Shown piece after piece: positions 18,714 to 26,526 of a stretch of DNA of 53,991 bases. Each line of letters starts with the position of its first letter. Position 1 is the stretch's first letter. The position numbers and the translations under genes were made by a program. The stretch lies in the NCBI RefSeq assembly GCF_018304965.1, contig NZ_JAGQED010000029.1, positions 1-53,991 of the forward strand, written 5' to 3'. The DNA comes from Collimonas antrihumi (GTDB lineage Bacteria > Pseudomonadota > Gammaproteobacteria > Burkholderiales > Burkholderiaceae_D). The notes beneath the pieces are model-generated. The model saw nothing but the letters and a program-made list of their open reading frames with translations, did not search any database and was not told where the DNA came from.

Positions 18714-20504
18714 ATGAGTTATGTCGCCCCGTTGAAAGACATGCTGTTCGTGCTGAACGAGCTGGCTGGTCTGGAGCAGGTCAGCACACTGCCTGGTTGT
18801 GAAGATGCGACGCCGGAAACCGTGGAAGCAGTGTTGCAAGAGAATGCCAGATTCTGCGGTGAAGTGGTCGCGCCATTAAACCGCAGCGGCGATCAAGAGC
18901 CAAGCTATTGGCATGACGGCCAGGTAACCACCAGCAAGGGTTTTAAAGAGGCATTCAAGGCCTTTGCCGAAGCCGGCTGGCAAGGTGTGCAGCATCCGGT
19001 TGAATTTGGCGGTCAGGGTTTGCCCAAGCTGGTGGCGACACCATGCATAGAGATGTTGAACGCGGCCAACCTTTCCTTCGCCTTGTGCCCGCTGTTGAGC
19101 GACGGTGCGATTGAAGCGTTGCTGACTGCCGGCAGCGACGAGCAAAAGCGGATTTACCTGGAGAACCTGGTATCCGGAAAATGGACCGGCACCATGAATC
19201 TGACCGAGCCGCAAGCCGGCTCCGACCTGGCGCTGGTGCGCACTCGTGCGGTACCGCAGGGCGACGGCACTTACAAGATTTCCGGCACCAAGATTTTCAT
19301 CACCTACGGTGAACACGATATGGCTGAGAATATCGTGCATCTGGTGTTGGCGCGCACGCCGAACGCGCCGGAAGGCGTGAAGGGCATATCGCTGTTCATC
19401 GTACCGAAATTCATGGTCAATGCGGACGGCACGCCGGGCGCGCGCAATGATGTCCATTGCGTTTCGCTGGAACACAAGTTAGGTATCAAGGCCAGTCCGA
19501 CTGCGGTGCTGCAGTTCGGCGATCACGGCGGTGCTGTCGGTACCTTGGTGGGCGAAGAGAATCGTGGCCTCGAATACATGTTCATCATGATGAACGCAGC
19601 GCGTTTTGCGGTTGGCCTGCAAGGCATCAGCGTTGCCGAGCGCGCTTATCAAAAAGCGCTGGCTTACGCCAAGGACCGCGTGCAATCGCGAGACCTGGCC
19701 GGTTCAGCCGGCGCCGTGACGATCATTCATCAGCCGGATGTACGGCGCATGCTGATGAGCATGCGCTCGCAGACTGAGGCAGCGCGTGCCTTGGCGTACG
19801 TGACCGCGGCTGCCCATGATGCAGCCCATCATCATGCCGACGCCGCGACGCGTAAAGCGAATCAGGCGTTCTACGAGTACATGGTGCCGATCGTCAAAGG
19901 CTGGTCGACCGAGATTTCAATCGACGTGGCGTCGACCGGTGTGCAGATTCACGGCGGCATGGGCTTTATCGAAGAAACCGGCGCGGCGCAGTTCTACCGC
20001 GATGCGCGGATATTGACGATTTATGAAGGCACCACGGCAATCCAGGCCAACGATCTGATCGGCCGCAAGACTGCGCGCGATGGCGGCGCGGTCGCCAAGG
20101 GCATCATTGCCCAGGTCCGTGCTACGCAAGCGGAGTTGGCGAGCAGCGGTGCGGCCGACCTGGTCGCTATCGGCAAGCAACTGGCCAGCGGCGCCGATGC
20201 GCTGGAGCAGGTGGTCAGCTACGTTGTGGATAATCTGAAGAGCGATATCAAGGGCGTGTTTGCCGGTAGCGTGCCGTATCTGAAGCTGGCCGGCATCGTG
20301 CTGGGCGGCTGGCAGCTTGGACGGGCCGCGCTGATTGCAACGCAAAAATTGCAGTCGGCTGCGGGCGATAGCAATTTTTATCAGGCCAAGATCGGTACGG
20401 CGCGTTTCTTTGCCGAACATGTACTGTCTCAGGCGGATGCTTATCGCATCTCGATTGTCGAAGGCAGCAGCGGCGTGATGGCGTTGACGGAAGATCAGTT
20501 CTGA
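18714..20504 (+). CDS. Acyl-CoA dehydrogenase with extra C-terminal domain (DmdC/FadE-like)
   Basis: The 596-residue protein is longer than the classic 380-residue enzymes and matches the group with an added C-terminal acyl-CoA dehydrogenase domain. The signatures include MNLTEPQAGSDLALVRTRA (FAD/substrate loop), a GLQGISVAERAYQKALAYAK helix and the IYEGTTAIQANDLIGRK loop containing the predicted catalytic Glu. It oxidises an acyl-CoA to the enoyl-CoA and passes electrons to EtfAB, encoded just upstream. The group includes medium/long-chain and methylmercaptopropionyl-CoA enzymes, so the chain length is not fixed by sequence. GGAG precedes the ATG. A REP/BIME-like element follows. Confidence 0.93.
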   Translation: MSYVAPLKDMLFVLNELAGLEQVSTLPGCEDATPETVEAVLQENARFCGEVVAPLNRSGDQEPSYWHDGQVTTSKGFKEAFKAFAEAGWQGVQHPVEFGGQGLPKLVATPCIEMLNAANLSFALCPLLSDGAIEALLTAGSDEQKRIYLENLVSGKWTGTMNLTEPQAGSDLALVRTRAVPQGDGTYKISGTKIFITYGEHDMAENIVHLVLARTPNAPEGVKGISLFIVPKFMVNADGTPGARNDVHCVSLEHKLGIKASPTAVLQFGDHGGAVGTLVGEENRGLEYMFIMMNAARFAVGLQGISVAERAYQKALAYAKDRVQSRDLAGSAGAVTIIHQPDVRRMLMSMRSQTEAARALAYVTAAAHDAAHHHADAATRKANQAFYEYMVPIVKGWSTEISIDVASTGVQIHGGMGFIEETGAAQFYRDARILTIYEGTTAIQANDLIGRKTARDGGAVAKGIIAQVRATQAELASSGAADLVAIGKQLASGADALEQVVSYVVDNLKSDIKGVFAGSVPYLKLAGIVLGGWQLGRAALIATQKLQSAAGDSNFYQAKIGTARFFAEHVLSQADAYRISIVEGSSGVMALTEDQF

Positions 20505-20527
20505 TTCTTGCCAAGCTGCAGAAAATC

Positions 20528-20620
20528 GTAGGGTGGGCAGGACTTTCTGCTCACGCGGTAACGAGATTCGCCATGTGCGTTAAATGAACGTTCCGCGTGG
20601 GCATCGGTGCCCACTCTACT
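20528..20620. repeat. REP/BIME-like element B
   Basis: The left unit begins GTAGGGTGGGCAGGACTTTC and ends in CTCACGCGG. The right unit (20593-20619), read on the minus strand, begins GTAGAGTGGGCACCGATGCC. The two inverted units are separated by about 34 bases. Both begin with GTAG. The element lies 23 bases after the acyl-CoA dehydrogenase stop and directly abuts the stop codon of the convergent TM2 gene. Confidence 0.8.
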
Positions 20621-21040
20621 TCAGCCGTAAGCGCCGCCGGTGAACAGCAGGTCGAAAGTACGCGCAATCGAGCCAATCAAGGCAATCGCGCCGACTCCCA
20701 GGGTCAATACCACCAGCAAGACGACAAACCAGCCGGAGTCGGATTGGCGGCCGGAGTTGGCGTTGTATTGGGCATCCCATTTTTCATCCGGGGTCAATCC
20801 TATGACCAGCGATTCGATGACGGCAATCAGGCCCGAGACGACCAGCGGCCCAAACAGGAATGCCACTTGCTGATTTTGTCTAAAAAGCAAGTAAGCGATC
20901 ATGGAAATTGGCAAGGTGGCAAGATGCAGCCAGCCCCAGATATCTTGAAAGCCCTTCAGATAGAAGCGGTGCAGGCCTATGCTGCCAAATACGGTGGCCA
21001 GGAAGGTGGCGAGTGTCTTGTTCTTGTGGGCTTGGGTCAT
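20621..21040 (-). CDS. TM2-domain membrane protein
   Basis: The ATG giving MTQAHKNKTLATFLATVFGS is chosen; the frame stays open 34 codons further upstream, but that part is translated from short tandem repeats. The protein is about 139 residues. The TM2 domain (about residues 5-60) has the typical KTLATFLATVFGSIGLHRFY pattern, with Lys before the helix and GLHRFYLG-type turn. Another pair of membrane helices follows (FLFGPLVVSGLIAVIESLVI and FVVLLVVLTLGVGAIALIG). The function of TM2 proteins in bacteria is unknown. The ribosome site is weak, and the start could be off by a codon. Confidence 0.8.
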   Translation of the reverse strand: MTQAHKNKTLATFLATVFGSIGLHRFYLKGFQDIWGWLHLATLPISMIAYLLFRQNQQVAFLFGPLVVSGLIAVIESLVIGLTPDEKWDAQYNANSGRQSDSGWFVVLLVVLTLGVGAIALIGSIARTFDLLFTGGAYG

Positions 21041-21069
21041 TGGCAGGGTAGGTGAATGAAATGTCTGGA

Positions 21070-21136
21070 GCATGTAATAAAGCAGGCAATTAGCAGGTAA
21101 TAAGCATGTAATAAGCAGGTAATAAGCAGGCAATCC
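21070..21136. repeat. Tandem repeat: 11-bp unit GCAGGTAATAA, six copies
   Basis: The units read GCATGTAATAA, GCAGGCAATTA, GCAGGTAATAA, GCATGTAATAA, GCAGGTAATAA and GCAGGCAATCC, with one extra base after the first. They lie immediately upstream of the TM2 gene on its 5' side and so fall in its leader or promoter region. Confidence 0.9.
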
Positions 21137-21363
21137 TTGCATCGGCTAGGAATATTGCTAATATACTGGCTTGGCTATCGCCACTGATGTTTCCGAGGTG
21201 CATCATGCGTGTCGGAAGGCAGATTGAGGGCGTAGTGTACAGCCTGCTTCAATAGAATGTCACTTTGATAGTCAGGCCCGCTTGCGACATAGGTCGCAAA
21301 GCGTTTTGGAGCCCTGCAAATACCTGTTTGACGTCGTGAAACCACACCCATGGCCTGCTTTGG

Positions 21364-21393
21364 TTGCGGGAGCGGCTCACTTTGCGTTATAAT
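21364..21393 (+). promoter_or_regulatory. Promoter of the rpsP-rimM-trmD-rplS operon
   Basis: TTGCGG at 21364-21369 and a perfect TATAAT at 21388-21393 are spaced by 18 bases. The -10 box is 40 bases before the rpsP start. The placement suits a short ribosomal-protein leader. Confidence 0.65.
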
Positions 21394-21433
21394 TTGCGGC
21401 TTTTTCCGTGTTCGAACACTTTTTGGAAACATT

Positions 21434-21685
21434 ATGGTCGTTATTCGTTTATCCCGTGGTGGCGCAAAGAAGCGTCCTTTTTACAACATCGTAGCTACTG
21501 ATTCGCGCAATCGCCGTGACGGTCGCTTCATCGAGCGTATCGGCTTTTACAATCCGGTAGCATCCGGTGCAGAAGAGACTTTCCGCATTGCTCAGGACCG
21601 CCTGACGCATTGGCAAGGTGTTGGCGCGCAAATGTCGCCGACCGTTGCACGTCTGGTTGCCGACGCTGCCAAAAAAGCTGCTTAA
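21434..21685 (+). CDS. rpsP: 30S ribosomal protein S16
   Basis: The ATG at 21434 gives [20 protein letters not shown], the standard S16 N-terminus, and an 83-residue protein of normal length. The longer upstream frame is not supported. It is a component of the 30S subunit body. It is first gene of the conserved rpsP-rimM-trmD-rplS operon. Confidence 0.98.
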   Translation: MVVIRLSRGGAKKRPFYNIVATDSRNRRDGRFIERIGFYNPVASGAEETFRIAQDRLTHWQGVGAQMSPTVARLVADAAKKAA

Positions 21686-21702
21686 TTAGGCAGTTTGAAC
21701 CG

Positions 21703-22296
21703 TTGAACGCGTCAGTAAACTCGTCGGCCGCAGCACCAGCTGGAACTGCAATACCTTCAGATTTGGTGGTGGTCGGTTACATTACTGGCGCCTACGGTAT
21801 TAATGGCTGGGTGCGGATCAAACCGTATTCGGCGGATGCCGATGCACTGTTGCACGCCAAGACATGGTGGCTGAACCGGCAGAATTCGCCGGAACTGCAC
21901 GATGTCGAAATGATGCAGGCGAAAAACCACAGTGGCGACATTGTGGCGCGCCTGATGGGTGTGGCAGGGCGTGACGCAGCCGAAGCCATGAAGGGCAGTG
22001 TGGTGCATATTCCACGCAGCCATTTCCCGGCGCTTTCGGATGATGAATTCTATTGGGTCGATCTGATCGGCCTGGTGGTTGAGAATCTGCAAGGCGAGCA
22101 TTTGGGTGTGGTGGCCGATTTGATGGACAACGGCGCGCATCCGATTCTTCGGATCACGTTGCCGGCGGTCGCAGATCAGAGTAAAGACCAAGCCAAGGCA
22201 GCACCAGAATTATTGATTCCGTTTGTTGAGCAGTTCGTCAAGACGGTGGATCAGGCAGCAAAGAAAATCACGGTTGACTGGGGACTGGATTATTAA
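21703..22296 (+). CDS. rimM: Ribosome maturation factor RimM
   Basis: The protein is 197 residues if translation starts at TTG 21703, 17 bases after rpsP. No ATG or GTG lies in a sensible place, and the frame upstream runs back into rpsP. The N-terminal RimM barrel starts [20 protein letters not shown]. The C-terminal PRC-barrel is recognised by [20 protein letters not shown] and the final [11 protein letters not shown]. RimM assists maturation of the 30S head with S19. A poor start codon may keep its level below the ribosomal proteins, as is known for this operon in E. coli. Confidence 0.93.
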   Translation: MNASVNSSAAAPAGTAIPSDLVVVGYITGAYGINGWVRIKPYSADADALLHAKTWWLNRQNSPELHDVEMMQAKNHSGDIVARLMGVAGRDAAEAMKGSVVHIPRSHFPALSDDEFYWVDLIGLVVENLQGEHLGVVADLMDNGAHPILRITLPAVADQSKDQAKAAPELLIPFVEQFVKTVDQAAKKITVDWGLDY

Positions 22297-22378
22297 ATCC
22301 AGGCTTGAAAATTGAGCATAAGCTCCAGGCAGCTAAAGCAGCAAACAAGATCGCAAGCGAAACAAAAAGGTGCGCGGT

Positions 22379-23128
22379 ATGCAATTTGATGTCGTCACAC
22401 TGTTTCCCGAAATGTTTGCTGCATTGACGCAATCGGGTGTTACCCGGCGCGCGTTTGAACAAAAAAGATGTGAGCTGGCTTTGTGGAATCCGCGTGATTT
22501 CACGACCGACAATCATCGTACCGTGGATGACCGGCCTTATGGCGGCGGCCCTGGCATGGTGATGATGGCGAAGCCGCTGGAAGCTGCGATTGAAGCGGCC
22601 AAGGCGCGTCAGCTGCAACAAAGCCTGCCTGCACCGAGAGTAGTCTATCTGTCGCCGCAAGGCCGGCCGCTGACCCATCAGCGCGTCATGGAATTGTGTA
22701 CCGAACCCGGTTTGGTATTGCTCTGTGGCCGTTATGAAGCGGTTGACCAGCGTTTGCTGGATCGTTGCGTGGATGAAGAAATCAGCCTTGGCGATTTCGT
22801 TTTGTCCGGCGGCGAATTGCCGGCGATGGCTCTGATGGATGCGGTGATCCGGCAGTTGCCTGGTGTGTTGAATGATGGTGCATCGGCGGTCGAAGACAGT
22901 TTTGTCAATGGCTTGCTGGATTGTCCGCATTACACCCGGCCGGAACAGTATGAAGGCGTTGCGGTGCCGCCGGTCCTGATGGGCGGGCATCACGCTGAAA
23001 TCGAAAAATGGCGGCGTCAGCAAATGCTGTCAGCCACAGCAAAGAAGCGGCCGGATCTGATTCAGAAGATACGCGCTGCCGGTTTGCTGAGTGCGGCCGA
23101 TGAAAAATTTTTACGGAATTCAGGTTAA
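22379..23128 (+). CDS. trmD: tRNA (guanine-N1-)-methyltransferase, m1G37
   Basis: The ATG at 22379 ([20 protein letters not shown]) is preferred over a GTG three codons upstream; it gives 249 residues, normal for TrmD. The SPOUT knot is visible: [40 protein letters not shown] and [20 protein letters not shown]. It uses S-adenosylmethionine to methylate G37 next to the anticodon, preventing +1 frameshifts. It is the third gene of the operon, 82 bases after rimM. Confidence 0.97.
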   Translation: MQFDVVTLFPEMFAALTQSGVTRRAFEQKRCELALWNPRDFTTDNHRTVDDRPYGGGPGMVMMAKPLEAAIEAAKARQLQQSLPAPRVVYLSPQGRPLTHQRVMELCTEPGLVLLCGRYEAVDQRLLDRCVDEEISLGDFVLSGGELPAMALMDAVIRQLPGVLNDGASAVEDSFVNGLLDCPHYTRPEQYEGVAVPPVLMGGHHAEIEKWRRQQMLSATAKKRPDLIQKIRAAGLLSAADEKFLRNSG

Positions 23129-23296
23129 GTACGAAAGTGCTTGATCGCCAGGCTGCAGTTGGTTTTGCAGTTAGTAGTAAATAGTAGTATCGCAGTACCA
23201 AGGGGAGGCCAGCCGGCCACCTGTGTATTAACCCCATCCTCTACTGAGCAGTGCTTTGCACATTTGGCGTCAGCAAGATGGTATATGGAGCTAAAA

Positions 23297-23689
23297 ATGG
23301 ACTTGATCCAACAACTTGAGCAAGAAGAAATTGCTCGCCTTGCCAAAAATATCCCTGAATTCGCACCAGGCGATACAGTAGTCGTCAGCGTTAACGTAGT
23401 TGAAGGTACGCGCAAGCGTGCTCAGGCTTACGAAGGCGTTGTGATTTCGCGTCGTAACCGTGGTCTGAACTCCAACTTCATCGTCCGTAAGATTTCTTCC
23501 GGCGAAGGCGTTGAGCGTACATTCCAACTGTACTCGCCGCTGATCGCTTCGATCGAAGTCAAGCGTCGCGGCGATGTCCGTCGCGCCAAGCTGTACTACC
23601 TGCGTGAGCGTTCCGGTAAATCGGCACGTATCAAGGAAAAACTGCCACAACGTCGCAACGCTGCAAAGGCTGCACCAGCAGCTGAGTAA
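23297..23689 (+). CDS. rplS: 50S ribosomal protein L19
   Basis: The ATG at 23297 ([20 protein letters not shown]) has GGAG seven bases upstream and gives 130 residues. The conserved L19 core is present: [20 protein letters not shown] and [20 protein letters not shown]. The longer frame to 23141 is not supported. L19 sits at the 30S-50S interface. The C-terminus has a short Ala-rich tail. A 168-base leader separates it from trmD, and a strong terminator follows. Confidence 0.98.
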   Translation: MDLIQQLEQEEIARLAKNIPEFAPGDTVVVSVNVVEGTRKRAQAYEGVVISRRNRGLNSNFIVRKISSGEGVERTFQLYSPLIASIEVKRRGDVRRAKLYYLRERSGKSARIKEKLPQRRNAAKAAPAAE

Positions 23690-23744
23690 GTCGCGAAGTA
23701 AGTTGTGTAGCAAGTTGTCGTTATGCAGGCATAGGTATTGCATA

Positions 23745-23774
23745 AAAAAGGGGCACCGTCAGGTGCCCCTTTTT
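23745..23774 (+). terminator. Rho-independent terminator of the rplS operon
   Basis: A 13-bp perfect stem AAAAAGGGGCACC with a GTCA loop is followed by GGTGCCCCTTTTT. It lies 55 bases after rplS and ends the rpsP operon. Confidence 0.9.
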
Positions 23775-23937
23775 GCATTTGCGATTTATGTTTGCTGCAG
23801 GCTATCGCATGATCACCACTATATAGTTGCCGTAAAGTAAAATGGCGTTAATTGTTATTATCTGTGACTGCGATAGCTCCTTAGCCGTCATCGCGGTAAA
23901 GTGTTGAAGTGTTGAAAAGATTGCTAGAGGAATTTTC

Positions 23938-24618
23938 TTGGTTAAATTGACTTTCGATCCCCTGATGTTGCCGGTTGATGCGGTTGCCGGCGAATCTGCG
24001 TTGGCGCCCGAAAGGATGAATGCGGCATGGCTGCGCCAGCGTTTTGCGCAGCGGCCGGAATGGCATCCGGAGCACCTGGATAGCCATACCGTGCAACGCA
24101 TGGCGCAGTTGCAGGGTAAGCCGGTAACGCCGGCATCGGTGTTGATTCCCATCGTCATGCACGAGCAGCAGCCGACCCTGTTGTTTACCCAGCGCGCCGC
24201 CCATCTGACCGATCATGCGGGGCAAGTGAGTTTTCCGGGTGGCCGCATGGAGCAGAGCGATGCCTCGCCAATCGAAACCGCCTTGCGTGAAGCGGAAGAA
24301 GAGATTGGCCTTGCGCGCAGCCAGGTTGAGGTGATCGGCAGCTTGCCGGAGTATTTTACCGGTACCGGCTATCGTGTAACGCCGGTGGTGTGCCTGCTCA
24401 ATCCACCGGTCAGCTTGCGTGCCGATCCGGACGAGGTAGCTGAAATATTTGAAGTCCCGCTGGCATTTCTGATGGACGGCCTGAACCATCAATTGCGCAG
24501 TATCGATCTGCCGGACGGCTATCGCCGCACCTTTTATGCGATGCCTTATGAGCGCTTCTTCATTTGGGGAGCGACTGCCGCCATGTTAAGAAATCTGTTT
24601 CATTTTCTGCGGGCTTAG
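23938..24618 (+). CDS. CoA pyrophosphatase, NUDIX family (NudL/YeaB-like)
   Basis: The 226-residue protein starts at TTG 23938 with AGAGGAA eight bases upstream. The CoA-type NUDIX signature is present: LLFTQRAAHLTDHAGQVSFP, followed by the box GGRMEQSDASPIETALREAE and EEIGL. Enzymes of this group cut coenzyme A to 3',5'-ADP and phosphopantetheine. The gene sits next to a CobD-like membrane protein gene, a pairing often seen in Betaproteobacteria. The assignment rests on the motif upstream of the NUDIX box. Confidence 0.88.
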   Translation: MVKLTFDPLMLPVDAVAGESALAPERMNAAWLRQRFAQRPEWHPEHLDSHTVQRMAQLQGKPVTPASVLIPIVMHEQQPTLLFTQRAAHLTDHAGQVSFPGGRMEQSDASPIETALREAEEEIGLARSQVEVIGSLPEYFTGTGYRVTPVVCLLNPPVSLRADPDEVAEIFEVPLAFLMDGLNHQLRSIDLPDGYRRTFYAMPYERFFIWGATAAMLRNLFHFLRA

Positions 24619-24851
24619 GTTCAAGCTTAAATTCGGGGTTTAGATTATTTATTGTGCGCCCCCGAAAAAGGGAAGCACCGAAAACAAGTTCAGTACAAGT
24701 TTGATTCTGTGCGTGTGCTGCGTTATCGTATGGGATATTGCAATTTAGATGTTATGGCAACACCAACGCGCCGCGATTTAGCGGGTATGGACGCCGATTG
24801 CTGCACTGCTGCATGCGCGGTATTTGATGCGGTTATTTGACGTTTGACGTG

Positions 24852-24890
24852 GTTACTTGATGCAGTTACTTGACGCAGTTACTTGATTCA
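24852..24890. repeat. Tandem repeat: 13-bp unit GTTACTTGATGCA, three copies
   Basis: The units GTTACTTGATGCA, GTTACTTGACGCA and GTTACTTGATTCA are contiguous and end 11 bases before the start codon of the CobD-like gene, next to its AAAGGG ribosome site. Copy-number change would alter the 5' leader, not the protein. Confidence 0.9.
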
Positions 24891-24901
24891 AAGGGTTGTT
24901 A

Positions 24902-25858
24902 ATGACATTTCTCTCTATTCTGTTTGCATTGCTGATCGAGCAGCTGAAACCGCTCCGTGCGGACAATCCCGTCTATGCATGGGTCAAGCATTTTGCGAGC
25001 AAGATAGAGGCTTCGTTTAATGCAGGCCAGGCGCGCCAGGGCCGGCTGGGCTGGTTTTGCGTGATACTGGCGCTCACCGTGCCGACTGCGTTGATCTATT
25101 GGTTATGCGTGCATATCGGCGCCTGGGCGGCACTGCTCTGGAATGTCTTGATCGTGTATCTGACCCTCGGCTTCCGCCACTACAGCCATTATTTCACCTC
25201 GATTCAACTGGCCCTCAATACCGGCGACGACGCCACAGCGCGCACCTTGCTGGCCGAATGGACCAAGCTCGATACCACCGACATGGATGTCAGTGAAATC
25301 TCCCGCATTGCCGTGGAAAAGGCGCTGATCACTACACATCGCCATGTGTTTGGCGTGTTCTTCTGGTTCCTCATGCCGGTCGGCCCGGCTTGCGCCGTGA
25401 TGTACCGCATTGCCGAGTATCTGGCGCGCGGCTGGAATGAACCGGATCACATGCACAATGAAGCTTTCGGACGTTTTGCGGCCAAGGCGTTTTATTGGAT
25501 AGACTGGATTCCGGCGCGCATGACGGCGGCGGCCTTTGCGGTAGTCGGTAATTTTGAAGATGCGATCTATGCTTGGCGTAATTTTGCCGATCGCTGGAAA
25601 AATGAGACGGACGGTATCATTTTGTCTACCGGCGGCGGCGCCATGGGCGTGTTGCTGGGCGCGCCACCTGAAACCGCGATTTCCATCCTGCCGGCCGATG
25701 CGTCGACGGTTGATTCGACCGCCATGGAAAGCGAAAGCCCGCCGGGCGATGTTCCCACCCCGCGCGCCTTGCAAAGTACGGTCGGCCTGGTTTGGCGTGC
25801 CTTGTTGCTGTGGATGTTCTTGTTGTTGCTCTTGTCAGCAGCAGTCTGGCTCGGATAA
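24902..25858 (+). CDS. CobD/CbiB-like membrane protein
   Basis: The protein is 318 residues from ATG 24902, which has AAAGGG just upstream; a TTG two codons earlier is also open. It begins MTFLSILFALLIEQLKPLRA, followed by several membrane helices (WFCVILALTVPTALIYWLCV, ALLWNVLIVYLTLGFRHYSH) and the helix pair around FFWFLMPVGPACAVMYRIAE seen in CobD/CbiB and AmpE relatives. True CobD attaches aminopropanol to cobyric acid, but no cobalamin genes are adjacent. Many betaproteobacteria carry this stand-alone form, whose role is not established. The last helix (LLLWMFLLLLLSAAVWLG) is C-terminal. Confidence 0.8.
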   Translation: MTFLSILFALLIEQLKPLRADNPVYAWVKHFASKIEASFNAGQARQGRLGWFCVILALTVPTALIYWLCVHIGAWAALLWNVLIVYLTLGFRHYSHYFTSIQLALNTGDDATARTLLAEWTKLDTTDMDVSEISRIAVEKALITTHRHVFGVFFWFLMPVGPACAVMYRIAEYLARGWNEPDHMHNEAFGRFAAKAFYWIDWIPARMTAAAFAVVGNFEDAIYAWRNFADRWKNETDGIILSTGGGAMGVLLGAPPETAISILPADASTVDSTAMESESPPGDVPTPRALQSTVGLVWRALLLWMFLLLLLSAAVWLG

Positions 25859-25867
25859 ATCAACGAT

Positions 25868-25896
25868 GCAGGGTGGGCACGCTTTTGTGCCCACGC
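25868..25896 (+). repeat. REP-like element C (single unit)
   Basis: GCAGGGTGGGCACGCTTTTG is followed by TGCCCACGCG, giving a perfect 8-bp hairpin (GTGGGCAC/GTGCCCAC). It begins nine bases after the stop codon. No inverted second unit was found, so it is a singlet. GCAG replaces the usual GTAG head. It may also act as a transcript-end hairpin. Confidence 0.7.
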
Positions 25897-25948
25897 GTGA
25901 CGGCGATATCACGCACGATGGTGTGTAAGTCTTCTATAAGATATAATA

Positions 25949-25965
25949 CGTAAGAATCACTTACG
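25949..25965. promoter_or_regulatory. Inverted repeat CGTAAG-N5-CTTACG upstream of the DUF3579 gene
   Basis: Six-base arms are separated by AATCA. A TATAAT hexamer (25942-25947) lies directly upstream, so the repeat would sit over the transcription start. It could be an operator or a weak leader hairpin. Confidence 0.35.
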
Positions 25966-26042
25966 CAAAACTAGTAGCTTGCTTCTACCCGAGGCTAAGC
26001 AATGTCTGTAGCAAGCGTTATAGAAGAAAACGAGCTGTACGC

Positions 26043-26390
26043 ATGGCAGAACCTATCAAATCCCCTGACGCTCCCGCCCGCGAATTTTTTATTCAAGGTA
26101 TCACCAGCGATGGCAGGCAGTTTCGTCCCAGCGACTGGGCCGAGCGCTTGTGCGGCGTCATGGCCTGTTTTCGCCCTGAAGGATCGGGCGGCCGCAACGC
26201 GCATCTGCAATATTCACCGTACGTCCGGCCGGTATTGCTGAATGGCGTGCGGTCGGTAGTCGTCAATGAAGATTTGCGCCAGATCGAACCTTTGGCCTAT
26301 CATTTTGTAGTCAATTTCGCGAAAGACAACGATCTGCAAATCTTGCAGGGTTGCTTGTTACCAGACGCCGAAACACCGAAATCGCCTTGA
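26043..26390 (+). CDS. DUF3579 family protein
   Basis: The 115-residue soluble protein has the DUF3579 pattern: FFIQGITSDGRQFRPSDWAE, then ERLCGVMACFRP, followed by YSPYVRPVLLNGVRSVVVNE and AYHFVVNFAKDNDLQILQGC. The family is largely restricted to Betaproteobacteria and has no known function. It is compact, without signal peptide or membrane segment. The gene is flanked by a promoter-like region upstream and a terminator downstream, so it is probably monocistronic. The ribosome site is weak. Confidence 0.88.
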   Translation: MAEPIKSPDAPAREFFIQGITSDGRQFRPSDWAERLCGVMACFRPEGSGGRNAHLQYSPYVRPVLLNGVRSVVVNEDLRQIEPLAYHFVVNFAKDNDLQILQGCLLPDAETPKSP

Positions 26391-26403
26391 TTTCTCATCT
26401 GCC

Positions 26404-26432
26404 GCCGCAAGGTTTCTTTCCTTGCGGCTTTT
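26404..26432 (+). terminator. Rho-independent terminator after the DUF3579 gene
   Basis: A perfect 9-bp stem GCCGCAAGG/CCTTGCGGC has a 7-base loop and is followed by TTTT. It lies 14 bases after the stop codon. Confidence 0.85.
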
Positions 26433-26526
26433 AGTTGTCCTGCGGCACTAAAAAGAAATCAAAGTGTGACGTTATCGGGCAATAAGACCGTGTAATATTT
26501 CGCCTATTGTGCGCAATGGAGTAGAA

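Larger units (their letters stand above)
21041..21433. other. 393-base divergent region between the TM2 gene and rpsP
   Basis: No gene is supported. The region holds six copies of an 11-bp tandem repeat near the TM2 start (21070-21136) and a good promoter close to rpsP (21364-21393). The stretch between them shows nothing I can interpret. Confidence 0.6.

Noticed and set aside
21070-21136. CRISPR array
   Set aside because: Units are 11 bp and directly adjacent with no spacers; no cas genes in the window. The same holds for the other short tandem arrays.
23129-23296. Leader of rplS as a riboswitch or attenuator
   Set aside because: The 168-base leader contains no clear competing stem-loops or known leader motif that I could recognise.
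24652-24840. 62-codon plus-strand frame between the NUDIX and CobD-like genes
   Set aside because: No ribosome site, Cys/Met-rich without domain, and adjacent to a simple tandem repeat. Not supported.
26002-26241. Alternative frame overlapping the start of the DUF3579 gene
   Set aside because: The DUF3579 frame is clearly conserved. The overlapping frame has no signature.
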